Shown here piece after piece: positions 1-7,970 of a stretch of 22,747 nt of DNA. The stretch is taken from contig JAFWOX010000092.1 of assembly GCA_017545325.1 (NCBI GenBank), positions 1 to 22,747 of the forward strand, in the 5' to 3' direction. Position 1 is the first letter of the stretch. Every line of letters begins with the position of its first letter. The position numbers were made by a program, and so were the translations under genes. The DNA comes from Oscillospiraceae bacterium (GTDB lineage Bacteria; Bacillota_A; Clostridia; Oscillospirales; Oscillospiraceae). The notes below the pieces were generated by a model, which was not told where the DNA came from, did no database searches, and was given only the letters and a program-made list of their open reading frames with translations.

Positions 1-2
1 AG

Positions 3-572
3 ATGTACGCCGTCATCGGTCCCAGCGGCAGCGGAAAAAGCACCCTGCTGAGCATGCTGGCGGGGCTGGACCTCCCCACGGAGGGGGACGTGTATTTCGG
101 AGAGGAAAAGCTCCGGGATATGGACCTGGACCGGTACCGCCGGGAGGATATCGCCATGATCTTCCAGGCCTTCCACCTCTTCCCCCTGATGACCGTGGAG
201 GAAAACGTCTGCTACCCCATGGAGCTCTGCGGGATGCATCCCAGGGAGGCGAAGGAGCGGGCCCGGCCCCTCCTGGAGGGGGTGGGGATCCGGAAGGAGA
301 AGCACGGCCGCTTCCCCTCCAACCTCTCCGGCGGAGAACAGCAGCGGGTGGCCATCGCCCGGGCCCTGAGCTCCGGGGCGAAGGTGATCCTGGCGGACGA
401 GCCCACGGGGAACCTGGATGCGGGGAACACGGTGAACGTGATCAAGCTCCTGGGGCAGCTGGCCCATGAGCAGGGCTGCTGCGTCATCGTGGTGACCCAT
501 GATCCGGAGGTGGCGGAGCTGGCGGACAGGGTCTACCGGGTGAAGGACGGGGTGCTTTCCCTGGAACGCTGA
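3..572 (+). CDS. ABC transporter ATP-binding protein, LolD/MacB-like (5' end outside window)
   Basis: This is the ATPase of an ABC transporter or export complex, acting at the inner face of the membrane. The visible 189 residues contain Walker A GPSGSGKST near residues 6-14, the Q-loop in MIFQAFH, the signature LSGGEQQR near 108-115, Walker B VILADEPTGNLD and the H-loop VVTHD. The ADEPTGNLD wording and compact size are typical of the MacB/LolD/YknY group, which pairs with FtsX-like permeases and exports peptides, lipoproteins or antibiotics. The first visible ATG follows the window edge directly. The family has about 30 residues ahead of Walker A, so the true start lies upstream and the partner permease is not seen. 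A hairpin at 634-662 follows the stop. The family is certain; the substrate is unknown. Confidence 0.9.
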   Translation: MYAVIGPSGSGKSTLLSMLAGLDLPTEGDVYFGEEKLRDMDLDRYRREDIAMIFQAFHLFPLMTVEENVCYPMELCGMHPREAKERARPLLEGVGIRKEKHGRFPSNLSGGEQQRVAIARALSSGAKVILADEPTGNLDAGNTVNVIKLLGQLAHEQGCCVIVVTHDPEVAELADRVYRVKDGVLSLER

Positions 573-633
573 CCGCTTCCGCTCCCCCGGTTTTCCTCCG
601 TTTACCCCTTTCTCTCCTTTGCTTCCAGCGGGC

Positions 634-668
634 GGGGACCTCCGGATATGCCGGAGGTCCCCGTTCCA
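634..668 (+). terminator. Probable intrinsic terminator after the ABC ATPase
   Basis: A perfect 12-bp GC-rich stem (634-645 with 651-662) closes a 5-nt loop. It is followed by GTTCCATTT, which is only moderately T-rich. It lies 62 nt after the ABC gene and there is no T-run on the other strand, so plus-strand termination is the better reading. The weak T-tract keeps confidence moderate. Confidence 0.55.
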
Positions 669-759
669 TTTCGTCCGCTTTTCGCCCCGAGATCGGCGCC
701 GTCCCCTCCCGGGACGCCGGTCTCCCTCCCCCGCCTCCGGCACCCCGCCGCCCGGCGGC

Positions 760-796
760 GCATACACTGTATCGGAGCGCTTCCGCTCCAGTATGC
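760..796 (+). promoter_or_regulatory. Leader hairpin just upstream of the DUF11 gene
   Basis: A 6-bp stem GGAGCG/CGCTCC (774-779 with 784-789) closes a CTTC loop. It is nested inside a second inverted pair, GCATAC/GTATGC (760-765 with 791-796). It ends about 20 nt before the ATG at 818. There is no T-run, so it is not a terminator. It may shape the 5' end of the mRNA; no function is established. No convincing promoter was found between 573 and 760. Confidence 0.3.
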
Positions 797-817
797 AAGC
801 AAGGGTGTGTTGCCCAA

Positions 818-1663
818 ATGGCAAGCTTTACGAACTATGCGACGCTGCGCTACGGCGGCGTCACCGTCACTTCCAACACCGTCACCGGGACCCTGCCGGA
901 CGTCCTGGTCCTGACCAAGACGCCGGTGAACGGGGTTTATGTTCCCGGGGGAACGGTGACCTACCTGCTTTCCCTGGTGAATCCCGGGGAGACGGAGCTC
1001 ACCGGCCTTACCCTGACGGACGATCTGGGTGGCTACGTCTTCGGGGAGGAGACCCTGTATCCCCTGGCCTATATGCCGGATTCCCTGCAAATGCTGGTGA
1101 ACGGACTGCCCCAGGCGGCGCCTGCGGCTGCCCCCGGTCCGCCGCTGGTGATCAGCGGGATCACGGTCCCCGCCGGAGGCACGGTCATCCTGGCCTATGA
1201 AGCCCGGACAACGGACTTCGCCCCCCTGGCCCAGGGCCGGGAGATCATCAATACAGCTGAGGTCGGGGGCCTCCCCGTCCCTGTGACCGCCTCCGCCTCC
1301 GTCACCCCGGAGGAGGCGGCCGACCTGAGGATCACCAAAGACCTGGCGATGGAGGAGGCCCGGCTGCCGGGAGAGATCACCTACACCTTCACCATCGAGA
1401 ACCTGGGCAGCGTCCCCGCCGCCGCGGCGGAGGCCGTGGTGCTGGAGGACCTGTTCCGACCCGCTCTCTCCGGGCTCCGGGCCTCCCGGGACGGCGTGCC
1501 CTGGACCCAGGGGACGGATTACACCTATAATGAGGCCACCGGCCTCTTTGCCTCCCTGCCGGGGGCCATCACCGTACCGGCGGCGGAATACGCCCAGGAC
1601 GAGAACGGCGTCTGGACCATCACCCCCGGCCAGACCGTGGTCACGGTGACCGGGAACATCTGA
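818..1663 (+). CDS. DUF11 repeat protein (two tandem beta-sandwich repeats)
   Basis: This 281-residue protein consists almost entirely of two repeats of the DUF11 / conserved-repeat type, at about residues 28-162 and 168-281. Each opens with a 'L.ITK' or 'LVLTKTP' strand followed by a 'PG..TYT..I.N.G' stretch. The N-terminus MASFTNYATLRYGG matches the usual start of short clostridial DUF11 proteins, which supports this ATG; a weak AAGGG lies 12 nt upstream. DUF11 modules normally sit in secreted or wall-bound proteins. Here there is no signal peptide, no LPXTG motif and no membrane segment, so location and function are unknown. The stop is 7 nt before the base of the terminator that ends the convergent opp operon. 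Confidence 0.8.
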   Translation: MASFTNYATLRYGGVTVTSNTVTGTLPDVLVLTKTPVNGVYVPGGTVTYLLSLVNPGETELTGLTLTDDLGGYVFGEETLYPLAYMPDSLQMLVNGLPQAAPAAAPGPPLVISGITVPAGGTVILAYEARTTDFAPLAQGREIINTAEVGGLPVPVTASASVTPEEAADLRITKDLAMEEARLPGEITYTFTIENLGSVPAAAAEAVVLEDLFRPALSGLRASRDGVPWTQGTDYTYNEATGLFASLPGAITVPAAEYAQDENGVWTITPGQTVVTVTGNI

Positions 1664-1665
1664 AG

Positions 1666-1702
1666 AAAAAGGACACGCTGCTTCAAAAAAAGCAGCGTGT
1701 CC
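1666..1702 (-). terminator. Intrinsic terminator of the opp operon
   Basis: A perfect 13-bp stem (1671-1683 with 1690-1702) closes a 6-nt loop. Read on the minus strand, the stem is followed at once by TTTTTCTTC, a good U-tract. On the plus strand the following bases are GAATTCC, so it mainly terminates the minus-strand operon. It lies 12 nt after the last gene of that operon. Confidence 0.85.
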
Positions 1703-1714
1703 GAATTCCTATGC

Positions 1715-2083
1715 TTATCCCATCAGGCTCCGCAGGAGGATCCCGGCGAGAAGGAACAAAGCGCCCACGAGGATAAAGGGCATGAAACCCAGCGGCTCCC
1801 GGCTCCGCTTCTCCCCCTTGGCCTGGGTGTACTCCACCAGATCCCTGTACCTGGGCCGCCAGATCTTGCTGATACCGTAGCCCACGGTATCGAAGGCGCC
1901 CAGCCGGGCCACAAGCCCCAGAAGCCCCAGGAGGACCAGCACCGCCCCCGCCGTGCTCAGGGCGTCCGCCCACCGGAAGAGGAGCCCGCTGCCCCGGGAC
2001 CAGAGGTTCAGGGCGGCGAGGGCCGCCCCCAGGACCAGGGCGAGGACATAAGCCTTAGGCGAATGGAGGAACAGCCGTCTCAT
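1715..2083 (-). CDS. Small membrane protein, DUF3899-like
   Basis: The protein has 122 residues and three hydrophobic segments: about 11-27, a long one near 42-62, and 101-118. Between the last two is a cytoplasm-like basic stretch containing GAFDTVGYG and YTQAKGEKR. This layout and the 'G.FD..GY' motif resemble DUF3899 membrane proteins, whose function is unknown. It is the last gene of the opp operon, starting 9 nt after the oppF stop and ending just before the terminator, so it is made together with the importer. No Shine-Dalgarno sequence sits at good spacing, so translation probably depends on coupling to oppF. A role in Opp assembly or regulation is only a guess from position. Confidence 0.7.
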   Translation of the reverse strand: MRRLFLHSPKAYVLALVLGAALAALNLWSRGSGLLFRWADALSTAGAVLVLLGLLGLVARLGAFDTVGYGISKIWRPRYRDLVEYTQAKGEKRSREPLGFMPFILVGALFLLAGILLRSLMG

Positions 2084-2092
2084 GGGATCGGC

Positions 2093-3410
<1,318 letters not shown>

Positions 3411-3427
<17 letters not shown>

Positions 3428-4901
3428 GGCTGTCCTCCTCCAAAGAAATGCGGATACGCTCCTTTACGATCCTGGGCATCTCCACCTCGGGCGCCCGGGG
3501 ATCCAGAAGCCAGGTGGCGGCATAGTGGGTATCGCTCACCTTATAGAAGGGCGGCTGCTCCCGGTAGTCGATATTCATGGCATACCGGCTCCGGTTGGCG
3601 AAGGCGTCCCCCTTGGGCGGGTAGATCATATTGGGCGGGGTGCCGGGGATGGCCTCCAGCTTCTCCTTGCTGTCCACATCCGGGATGCTGGAGAGGAGCG
3701 CCCAGGTATAGGGGTGGCGGGGGTCATAGAAGATCTCGTCCGCCGTGCCGTATTCCACGATCTTCCCCGCGTACATCACCGCCACCCGGTCCGCCATGTT
3801 GGCCACGACGCCCAGGTCATGGGTGATGAAGATGCAGGAGAGGTTGCGCTCCGCCTTGATGCGGTTGATGAGCTCCAGGATCTGGGCCTGGATGGTCACG
3901 TCCAGGGCGGTGGTGGGCTCGTCGCAGATGAGGATCTCCGGGCTGACGGTCAGGGCGATGGCGATGACGATGCGCTGGCGCATGCCGCCGGAGAACTCGA
4001 AGGGGTACTGTTCGAAGCGCTTTTCCGGCTCCGGGATGCCCACCTCCCGCATGATCTCCAGGGCCCGGCGCCTGGCCTCCGCCTTGGTGATGCTCAGCCG
4101 GTTCATGAAGCTCAGCTTCTCTTCCTCCAGCTCCTTCTGCAGCTTTTCCTTTTCCGGGCCGGAGGCGGTGCGCAGCCGTTCCCGGATGGCGGACTCCTTC
4201 GCCTTGTGCTCCGCCGTGACCTTGGCCTTGTATTCCTTCACCTGGGCCTTGGCCTCTCTGCTCTTCTGGTCCAGGACGGCCTTCAGGGTCCTGGCCTGGT
4301 TCATATATTCCGCCCTGGTGCTTTGAACGAAGGTCTTGAAGGCGGCCTGCTTTTCCTTGATCTCCGCCTTGTCCGCTTCCGTGAGCTTGCCCTTCTCCCC
4401 CAGGGAGGCGATATAGCTGTCCAGCTTCTTTTTCTCGCTGTCGATCTGGATGTTCATCTTCGCCAGGGTGTTCTTGTAGCGGATCAGGTCGTCGCTGATG
4501 ATATCGTTGTACATCAGCTTCAGCTTATCGGAGTTGATGAGGGTGGCCTCGGTGATCTGCTTGCCGATCTTCACGATGGGATTCAGGGAGCTGAGGGGGT
4601 CCTGGAAGATCATGCCGATCTTGTGCCCCCGGATCTTGTAGAATTCCTCCTCGGAGACCTCCAGCAGGTTTTCGCCCCGGTAGATGATATTGCCGTTTGC
4701 GATGATGGCGTTGTTCGCCAGGATGCCCATGATGGCCTTGCTGGTGACGCTCTTGCCGGAGCCGGATTCCCCCACGATGCACAGGGTCTCCCCCTGCTTC
4801 AGATCGAAGGAAACATCCCGCACCGCCTGGACCAGCCCATTGTCCGTCTTGAAGTTGATGACCAGGTTATTGACGGATAATACCGTATCTCTCTCCGCCA
4901 T
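3411..4901 (-). CDS. oppD: Oligopeptide ABC transporter ATP-binding protein OppD/AmiE with coiled-coil insertion
   Basis: This is the second Opp ATPase. With the ATG at 4901 it has 496 residues: Walker A GESGSGKS (44-51), Q-loop Gln100, signature FSGGMRQR (303-310), Walker B ILICDEP (323-329), D-loop TALD and H-loop His361. Family members have about 60 residues between Q-loop and signature; here there are about 200, because a Lys/Glu/Ala-rich, probably coiled-coil segment (about 126-267) is inserted. The C-terminal oligopeptide domain lacks the four cysteines that bind an Fe-S cluster in many OppD/DppD proteins (it reads GDAFANRSRYAMNID), as in the Ami/Opp branch of Firmicutes. The ATG at 4901 is preferred over a GTG at 4910 because AAGGAAG lies 8 nt before the ATG. 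It sits just after the oppC stop. Confidence 0.93.
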
Positions 4902-4902
4902 G

Positions 4903-6804
4903 TCATTCACTTCCTTTCAGGGACGGGTTGAAGGCGTCCCGCAGGCCGTTGCCGAAGAGGTTGAAGGAGATCATCATCAGGCTCATGACAATGGCCGGGA
5001 AGATGACCAGGTTGGGGTAAATGCCCAGGTACTGCTGGTTCGAGGACATCATGACGCCGAAGGACTGCAGCCCCTGCAGGCCCAGGTTCAGGTAGGCCAG
5101 GGTGGCCTCGGAAAAGATGGTGGAGGGGATCATGAGCACGCTGCTGGTGATGATGGTGCCCATGGAGTTGGGCAGGATATGCCGGGTGATCAGGCGCATA
5201 TCCGAGGCGCCCAGGGTCCGGGAGGCCAGCACATATTCCCGCCCCTTGAAGCGGTAGAACTGGGTCCGGGTCCGGGCGGCGGTGCTCATCCACCCGGTGA
5301 GACACAGGGCCAGGAAGAAGGTGAAGAAATTGTTGCCCAGATGCAGGATGCACAGGGTCATGACCACGATCCAGGGGACGCCCCCCAGGATATCGCAGAA
5401 GCGCTCCATGAACAGGTCCACATTGCCGCCGAAATAGCCGGAAACGGAGCCCCACATGAGGCCGAAGCAGAAGCAGAAGGCGGCGGTGCAGACGCCCAGG
5501 ATCAGGCTGGTGCGCAGACCGGCGAAGGCCCGCTTGAACAGGTCGAAGCCGGAAACATCCGTGCCCAGGATGAACTTGGGCATTTTGTCGTACCCCAGCT
5601 TCCGGTAGTTCCAGCTGGTGCCGGTGACGCTGCTGAGCTTCTTGGTCACGCTGAGAACGGTCTGGCTCTCCACCTGGTCCAGGGGGCAGGCGTCGGTGAG
5701 CTTGACGAAGCTCTCGGGCCCGATCTTGTAGTCGTACTGACACCAGCCGTTCTCGATCCAGGCGGCCAGCTCCGTGGCGGAGTAGGTGCGCAGGTCCGCG
5801 TTGCCGTAAACCAGCATATAGGTGTCGATAACGTAGTCGCAGTAATAGATCTCGCTGTTGTGGATGCCCTTGCGGCCGGAGCAGGACCAGTAGCCAAGAC
5901 TGGCGCTGTCCCCGTTATTGACCATGCTCGTGGCGTCCGTGAAGCCGATCTCCCCCAGCTCCTCCAGGTTCCTGGCCCGCTCGCCGCCGGAGAAAACCAC
6001 GCTCTCCAGCAGGATATAGCGGAAGGCGTCGGAGGCACCCCGCAGATCGAAGACCAGCTGGGCGTTCACCACCTTCAGGTTCTGCTCATCCATGGCGGCG
6101 CTGATGTTGAAATCGATGGGGCTGTAATCCCGGCTGAAATCCCGGATCATGATCCGGTCCTCCGGCCCTTCCCCGTAGCGCAGGTAGACGGCGTATTCCC
6201 CCAGCTTGGAGCTGCTGACCCCTTCCTCATCGGAGAAGCGGATGGAAACGGTATAGTCTCCCTTGTTGCTGAATTCCGCGCTCTTGGACTGGAGGAAGGC
6301 GTCCCGCCCCGCCACCGCCGCATCCGTGGCGAAGACGACTACGCCGCCGGTGCCGTAGGTGCTGGCGGTATCGATATAGGTGGGCTCAGCCTCCACGGTG
6401 AGGGACACCAGGGACTGGCGGATCGCCTCGGGAGAGTACTTATCCGACAGCGCGGGGACCTGATTCTCCGTATCGTACACGATATGGCTCTTGCTCCGGG
6501 TGCCGTCCCAGAAGCCGGTGCCGGCCTCGAAGAGCTTGGGGGCCAGGAAGCCCTCGGAGGAGCTGACGATCTCGATATTATGCGGGGACGCGATGGGCAC
6601 CACGATGGCCAGAAGGATAAGGACCGCCAGGATGAAGGCCCCGGCTACGCTGGATTTGTTCTTGCGGAAGCGGCGCAGGGCGTCCCGGAAGAAGGTGGTG
6701 GGCTTGGTATCCAGCTTGGTATCCATGATGCGGGTATCGGTCTGGATGAGCAGGAAATCGTCGTCCCGGAACCGGATGCTTTTCTCTTCAAAATTGGACT
6801 TCAT
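4903..6804 (-). CDS. oppC: Oligopeptide ABC transporter permease OppC/AmiD with a very large extracytoplasmic loop
   Basis: This membrane subunit forms half of the peptide channel. After a cytoplasmic N-terminus, TM1 spans about 54-73. The transport core begins near residue 408 with FILGTDVSGFDLFKRAFAGLRTSL, the family's 'LGTD..G.D...R...G.R.SL' landmark, followed by five TM segments. The ATPase-docking EAA loop is REYVLASRTLGASD...HILPNS (522-546). The total is 633 residues, against about 300 usually. The excess lies between TM1 and TM2 (about 74-408), which faces outside. This loop looks beta-rich and holds four cysteines (308, 322, 355, 373) that could form disulfides. The start overlaps the oppB stop by 4 nt (ATGA). 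The permease assignment is secure; the loop's role is unknown. Confidence 0.93.
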   Translation of the reverse strand: MKSNFEEKSIRFRDDDFLLIQTDTRIMDTKLDTKPTTFFRDALRRFRKNKSSVAGAFILAVLILLAIVVPIASPHNIEIVSSSEGFLAPKLFEAGTGFWDGTRSKSHIVYDTENQVPALSDKYSPEAIRQSLVSLTVEAEPTYIDTASTYGTGGVVVFATDAAVAGRDAFLQSKSAEFSNKGDYTVSIRFSDEEGVSSSKLGEYAVYLRYGEGPEDRIMIRDFSRDYSPIDFNISAAMDEQNLKVVNAQLVFDLRGASDAFRYILLESVVFSGGERARNLEELGEIGFTDATSMVNNGDSASLGYWSCSGRKGIHNSEIYYCDYVIDTYMLVYGNADLRTYSATELAAWIENGWCQYDYKIGPESFVKLTDACPLDQVESQTVLSVTKKLSSVTGTSWNYRKLGYDKMPKFILGTDVSGFDLFKRAFAGLRTSLILGVCTAAFCFCFGLMWGSVSGYFGGNVDLFMERFCDILGGVPWIVVMTLCILHLGNNFFTFFLALCLTGWMSTAARTRTQFYRFKGREYVLASRTLGASDMRLITRHILPNSMGTIITSSVLMIPSTIFSEATLAYLNLGLQGLQSFGVMMSSNQQYLGIYPNLVIFPAIVMSLMMISFNLFGNGLRDAFNPSLKGSE

Positions 6805-7838
6805 TTCTTCGCCCCCATTCTGATCCGCGGATCGATGAAGCCGTAGCTAAGGTCCAGGACCACCCCGGCCAGGAGACTGATGGTGGTGAAGATGGCCATA
6901 TCCACGAACAGGATATCATAGTCCTTATAGCTCAGGGAGAGGATGAAGAGCTTGCCGATGCCCGGGATGCCGTAGAGGGATTCCAGGATCATGGAGCCCC
7001 CCAGGATGCCGATGAACTCCGCCAGGATGGAGGGAAAGATGGGGACCATGGCGTTCTTCAGGGCATGGCGAATGATGGCCTGCCGCCGGGTGAGCCCCTT
7101 GGTGCGGGCCAGGAGGAGATAGTCGCTCTCCATCACCTCGCAGAGCTCCGCCCGGGTGAAGCGGCAGTAGCCGCAGATGGAGCTGAAGGAGAGGCAGAAC
7201 ACGGGGATGATATATCCCTTCACCTTCACCCCCAGGGCGGCGGTATCCGCCGGCCAGGAGGAGGGCAGCCAGCCCAGGTTATAGCAGAAGATGCGAAGGA
7301 CGAAGGAGATCAAAACGAAACTCGGTATGGAGATGAACACCATGACCACGGTGGAAATGATATGGTCCGTCATGCTGTTCTTCTTCAGGGCCGCCCAGAT
7401 CCCCAGAAGGATGCCGATGGGCACCGAGAAGATGACCGAGATGATATTCAATCGGATGGAGTAGCCGATCCTGGACATGATGATGACCGAGGCGGCCACG
7501 TTGGGCTGGAAGGTCTTGCTGCAGCCCCAGTCCCATTTGGTGATGATGTTTTTGAGCCAGCTGACATACTGCTCCATCACCGGGACGAGATAATAATAGT
7601 TGGAAACGCCCTTGACTGCCGGTGCTTTATAGAGGTATTCCCCGTACTGGGGCATCTGCCGGTCAAAGCGGTACACATAGCCCAGACTGTACTGCTTATC
7701 AAAGTAGGCGATCTGCTTGGTATCGTCGCCGATGGGCCGCTCGAAGGGGAGCAGCTTCACCAGGATAAAGGTCAGCGAAAGGATGATGAAGGCGGTGATG
7801 ATGGCAAGCCCGATCCGTTTCAGAACATACTTTCCCAT
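6801..7838 (-). CDS. oppB: Oligopeptide ABC transporter permease OppB/AmiC
   Basis: This is the partner membrane subunit of OppC. TM1 lies at about 9-30. A polar loop of about 95 residues follows, rich in Tyr and Trp and ending in KWDWGCSKTFQPNV, which resembles the 'WDLG.S' element before TM2 in OppB/DppB proteins. TM2 begins near 130. The EAA coupling loop is about 244-266 (ARTKGLTRRQAIIRHALKNA), and the C-terminus ends in the family-typical D.SYGFIDPRIR. The 345-residue length is near normal. AAAGGGG lies about 8 nt before the ATG. The 132-nt gap to oppA contains two hairpins, so its level relative to oppA may be set by mRNA processing. The last codons overlap the oppC start. Confidence 0.94.
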   Translation of the reverse strand: MGKYVLKRIGLAIITAFIILSLTFILVKLLPFERPIGDDTKQIAYFDKQYSLGYVYRFDRQMPQYGEYLYKAPAVKGVSNYYYLVPVMEQYVSWLKNIITKWDWGCSKTFQPNVAASVIIMSRIGYSIRLNIISVIFSVPIGILLGIWAALKKNSMTDHIISTVVMVFISIPSFVLISFVLRIFCYNLGWLPSSWPADTAALGVKVKGYIIPVFCLSFSSICGYCRFTRAELCEVMESDYLLLARTKGLTRRQAIIRHALKNAMVPIFPSILAEFIGILGGSMILESLYGIPGIGKLFILSLSYKDYDILFVDMAIFTTISLLAGVVLDLSYGFIDPRIRMGAKK

Positions 7839-7863
7839 GCTTTAACCCCTTTCTCTCCCTGGA

Positions 7864-7902
7864 ATAGCGGAGGGACCCCCCGCGGGGGACCCCCTCCGCT
7901 AT
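7864..7902 (-). repeat. Intercistronic hairpin 1 between oppA and oppB
   Basis: An 11-bp perfect outer stem (7864-7874 with 7892-7902) encloses a C-run/G-run that can pair further, giving a very stable hairpin. There is no T-run on either strand, so it is not an ordinary terminator. It carries CGGAGGGACCCCC (7868-7880), which also occurs in hairpin 2. In bicistronic importer mRNAs such hairpins often protect the abundant binding-protein transcript from 3' decay; that role is inferred here. Confidence 0.7.
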
Positions 7903-7914
7903 GGCACATGCGGC

Positions 7915-7949
7915 AAGTGATGGGGATGCCGGAGGGACCCCCATCACTT
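7915..7949 (-). repeat. Intercistronic hairpin 2 between oppA and oppB
   Basis: An 11-bp perfect stem AAGTGATGGGG/CCCCATCACTT (7915-7925 with 7939-7949) has a 13-nt loop. It lies 21 nt after the oppA stop. The loop and right arm contain the same CGGAGGGACCCCC (7930-7942) as hairpin 1. It lacks a T-run. It may act with hairpin 1 as an mRNA 3'-end stabiliser or processing site, or both may be remnants of a dispersed intergenic repeat. Confidence 0.7.
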
Positions 7950-7970
7950 GCGAGAAAGGCTTGCCGATGA

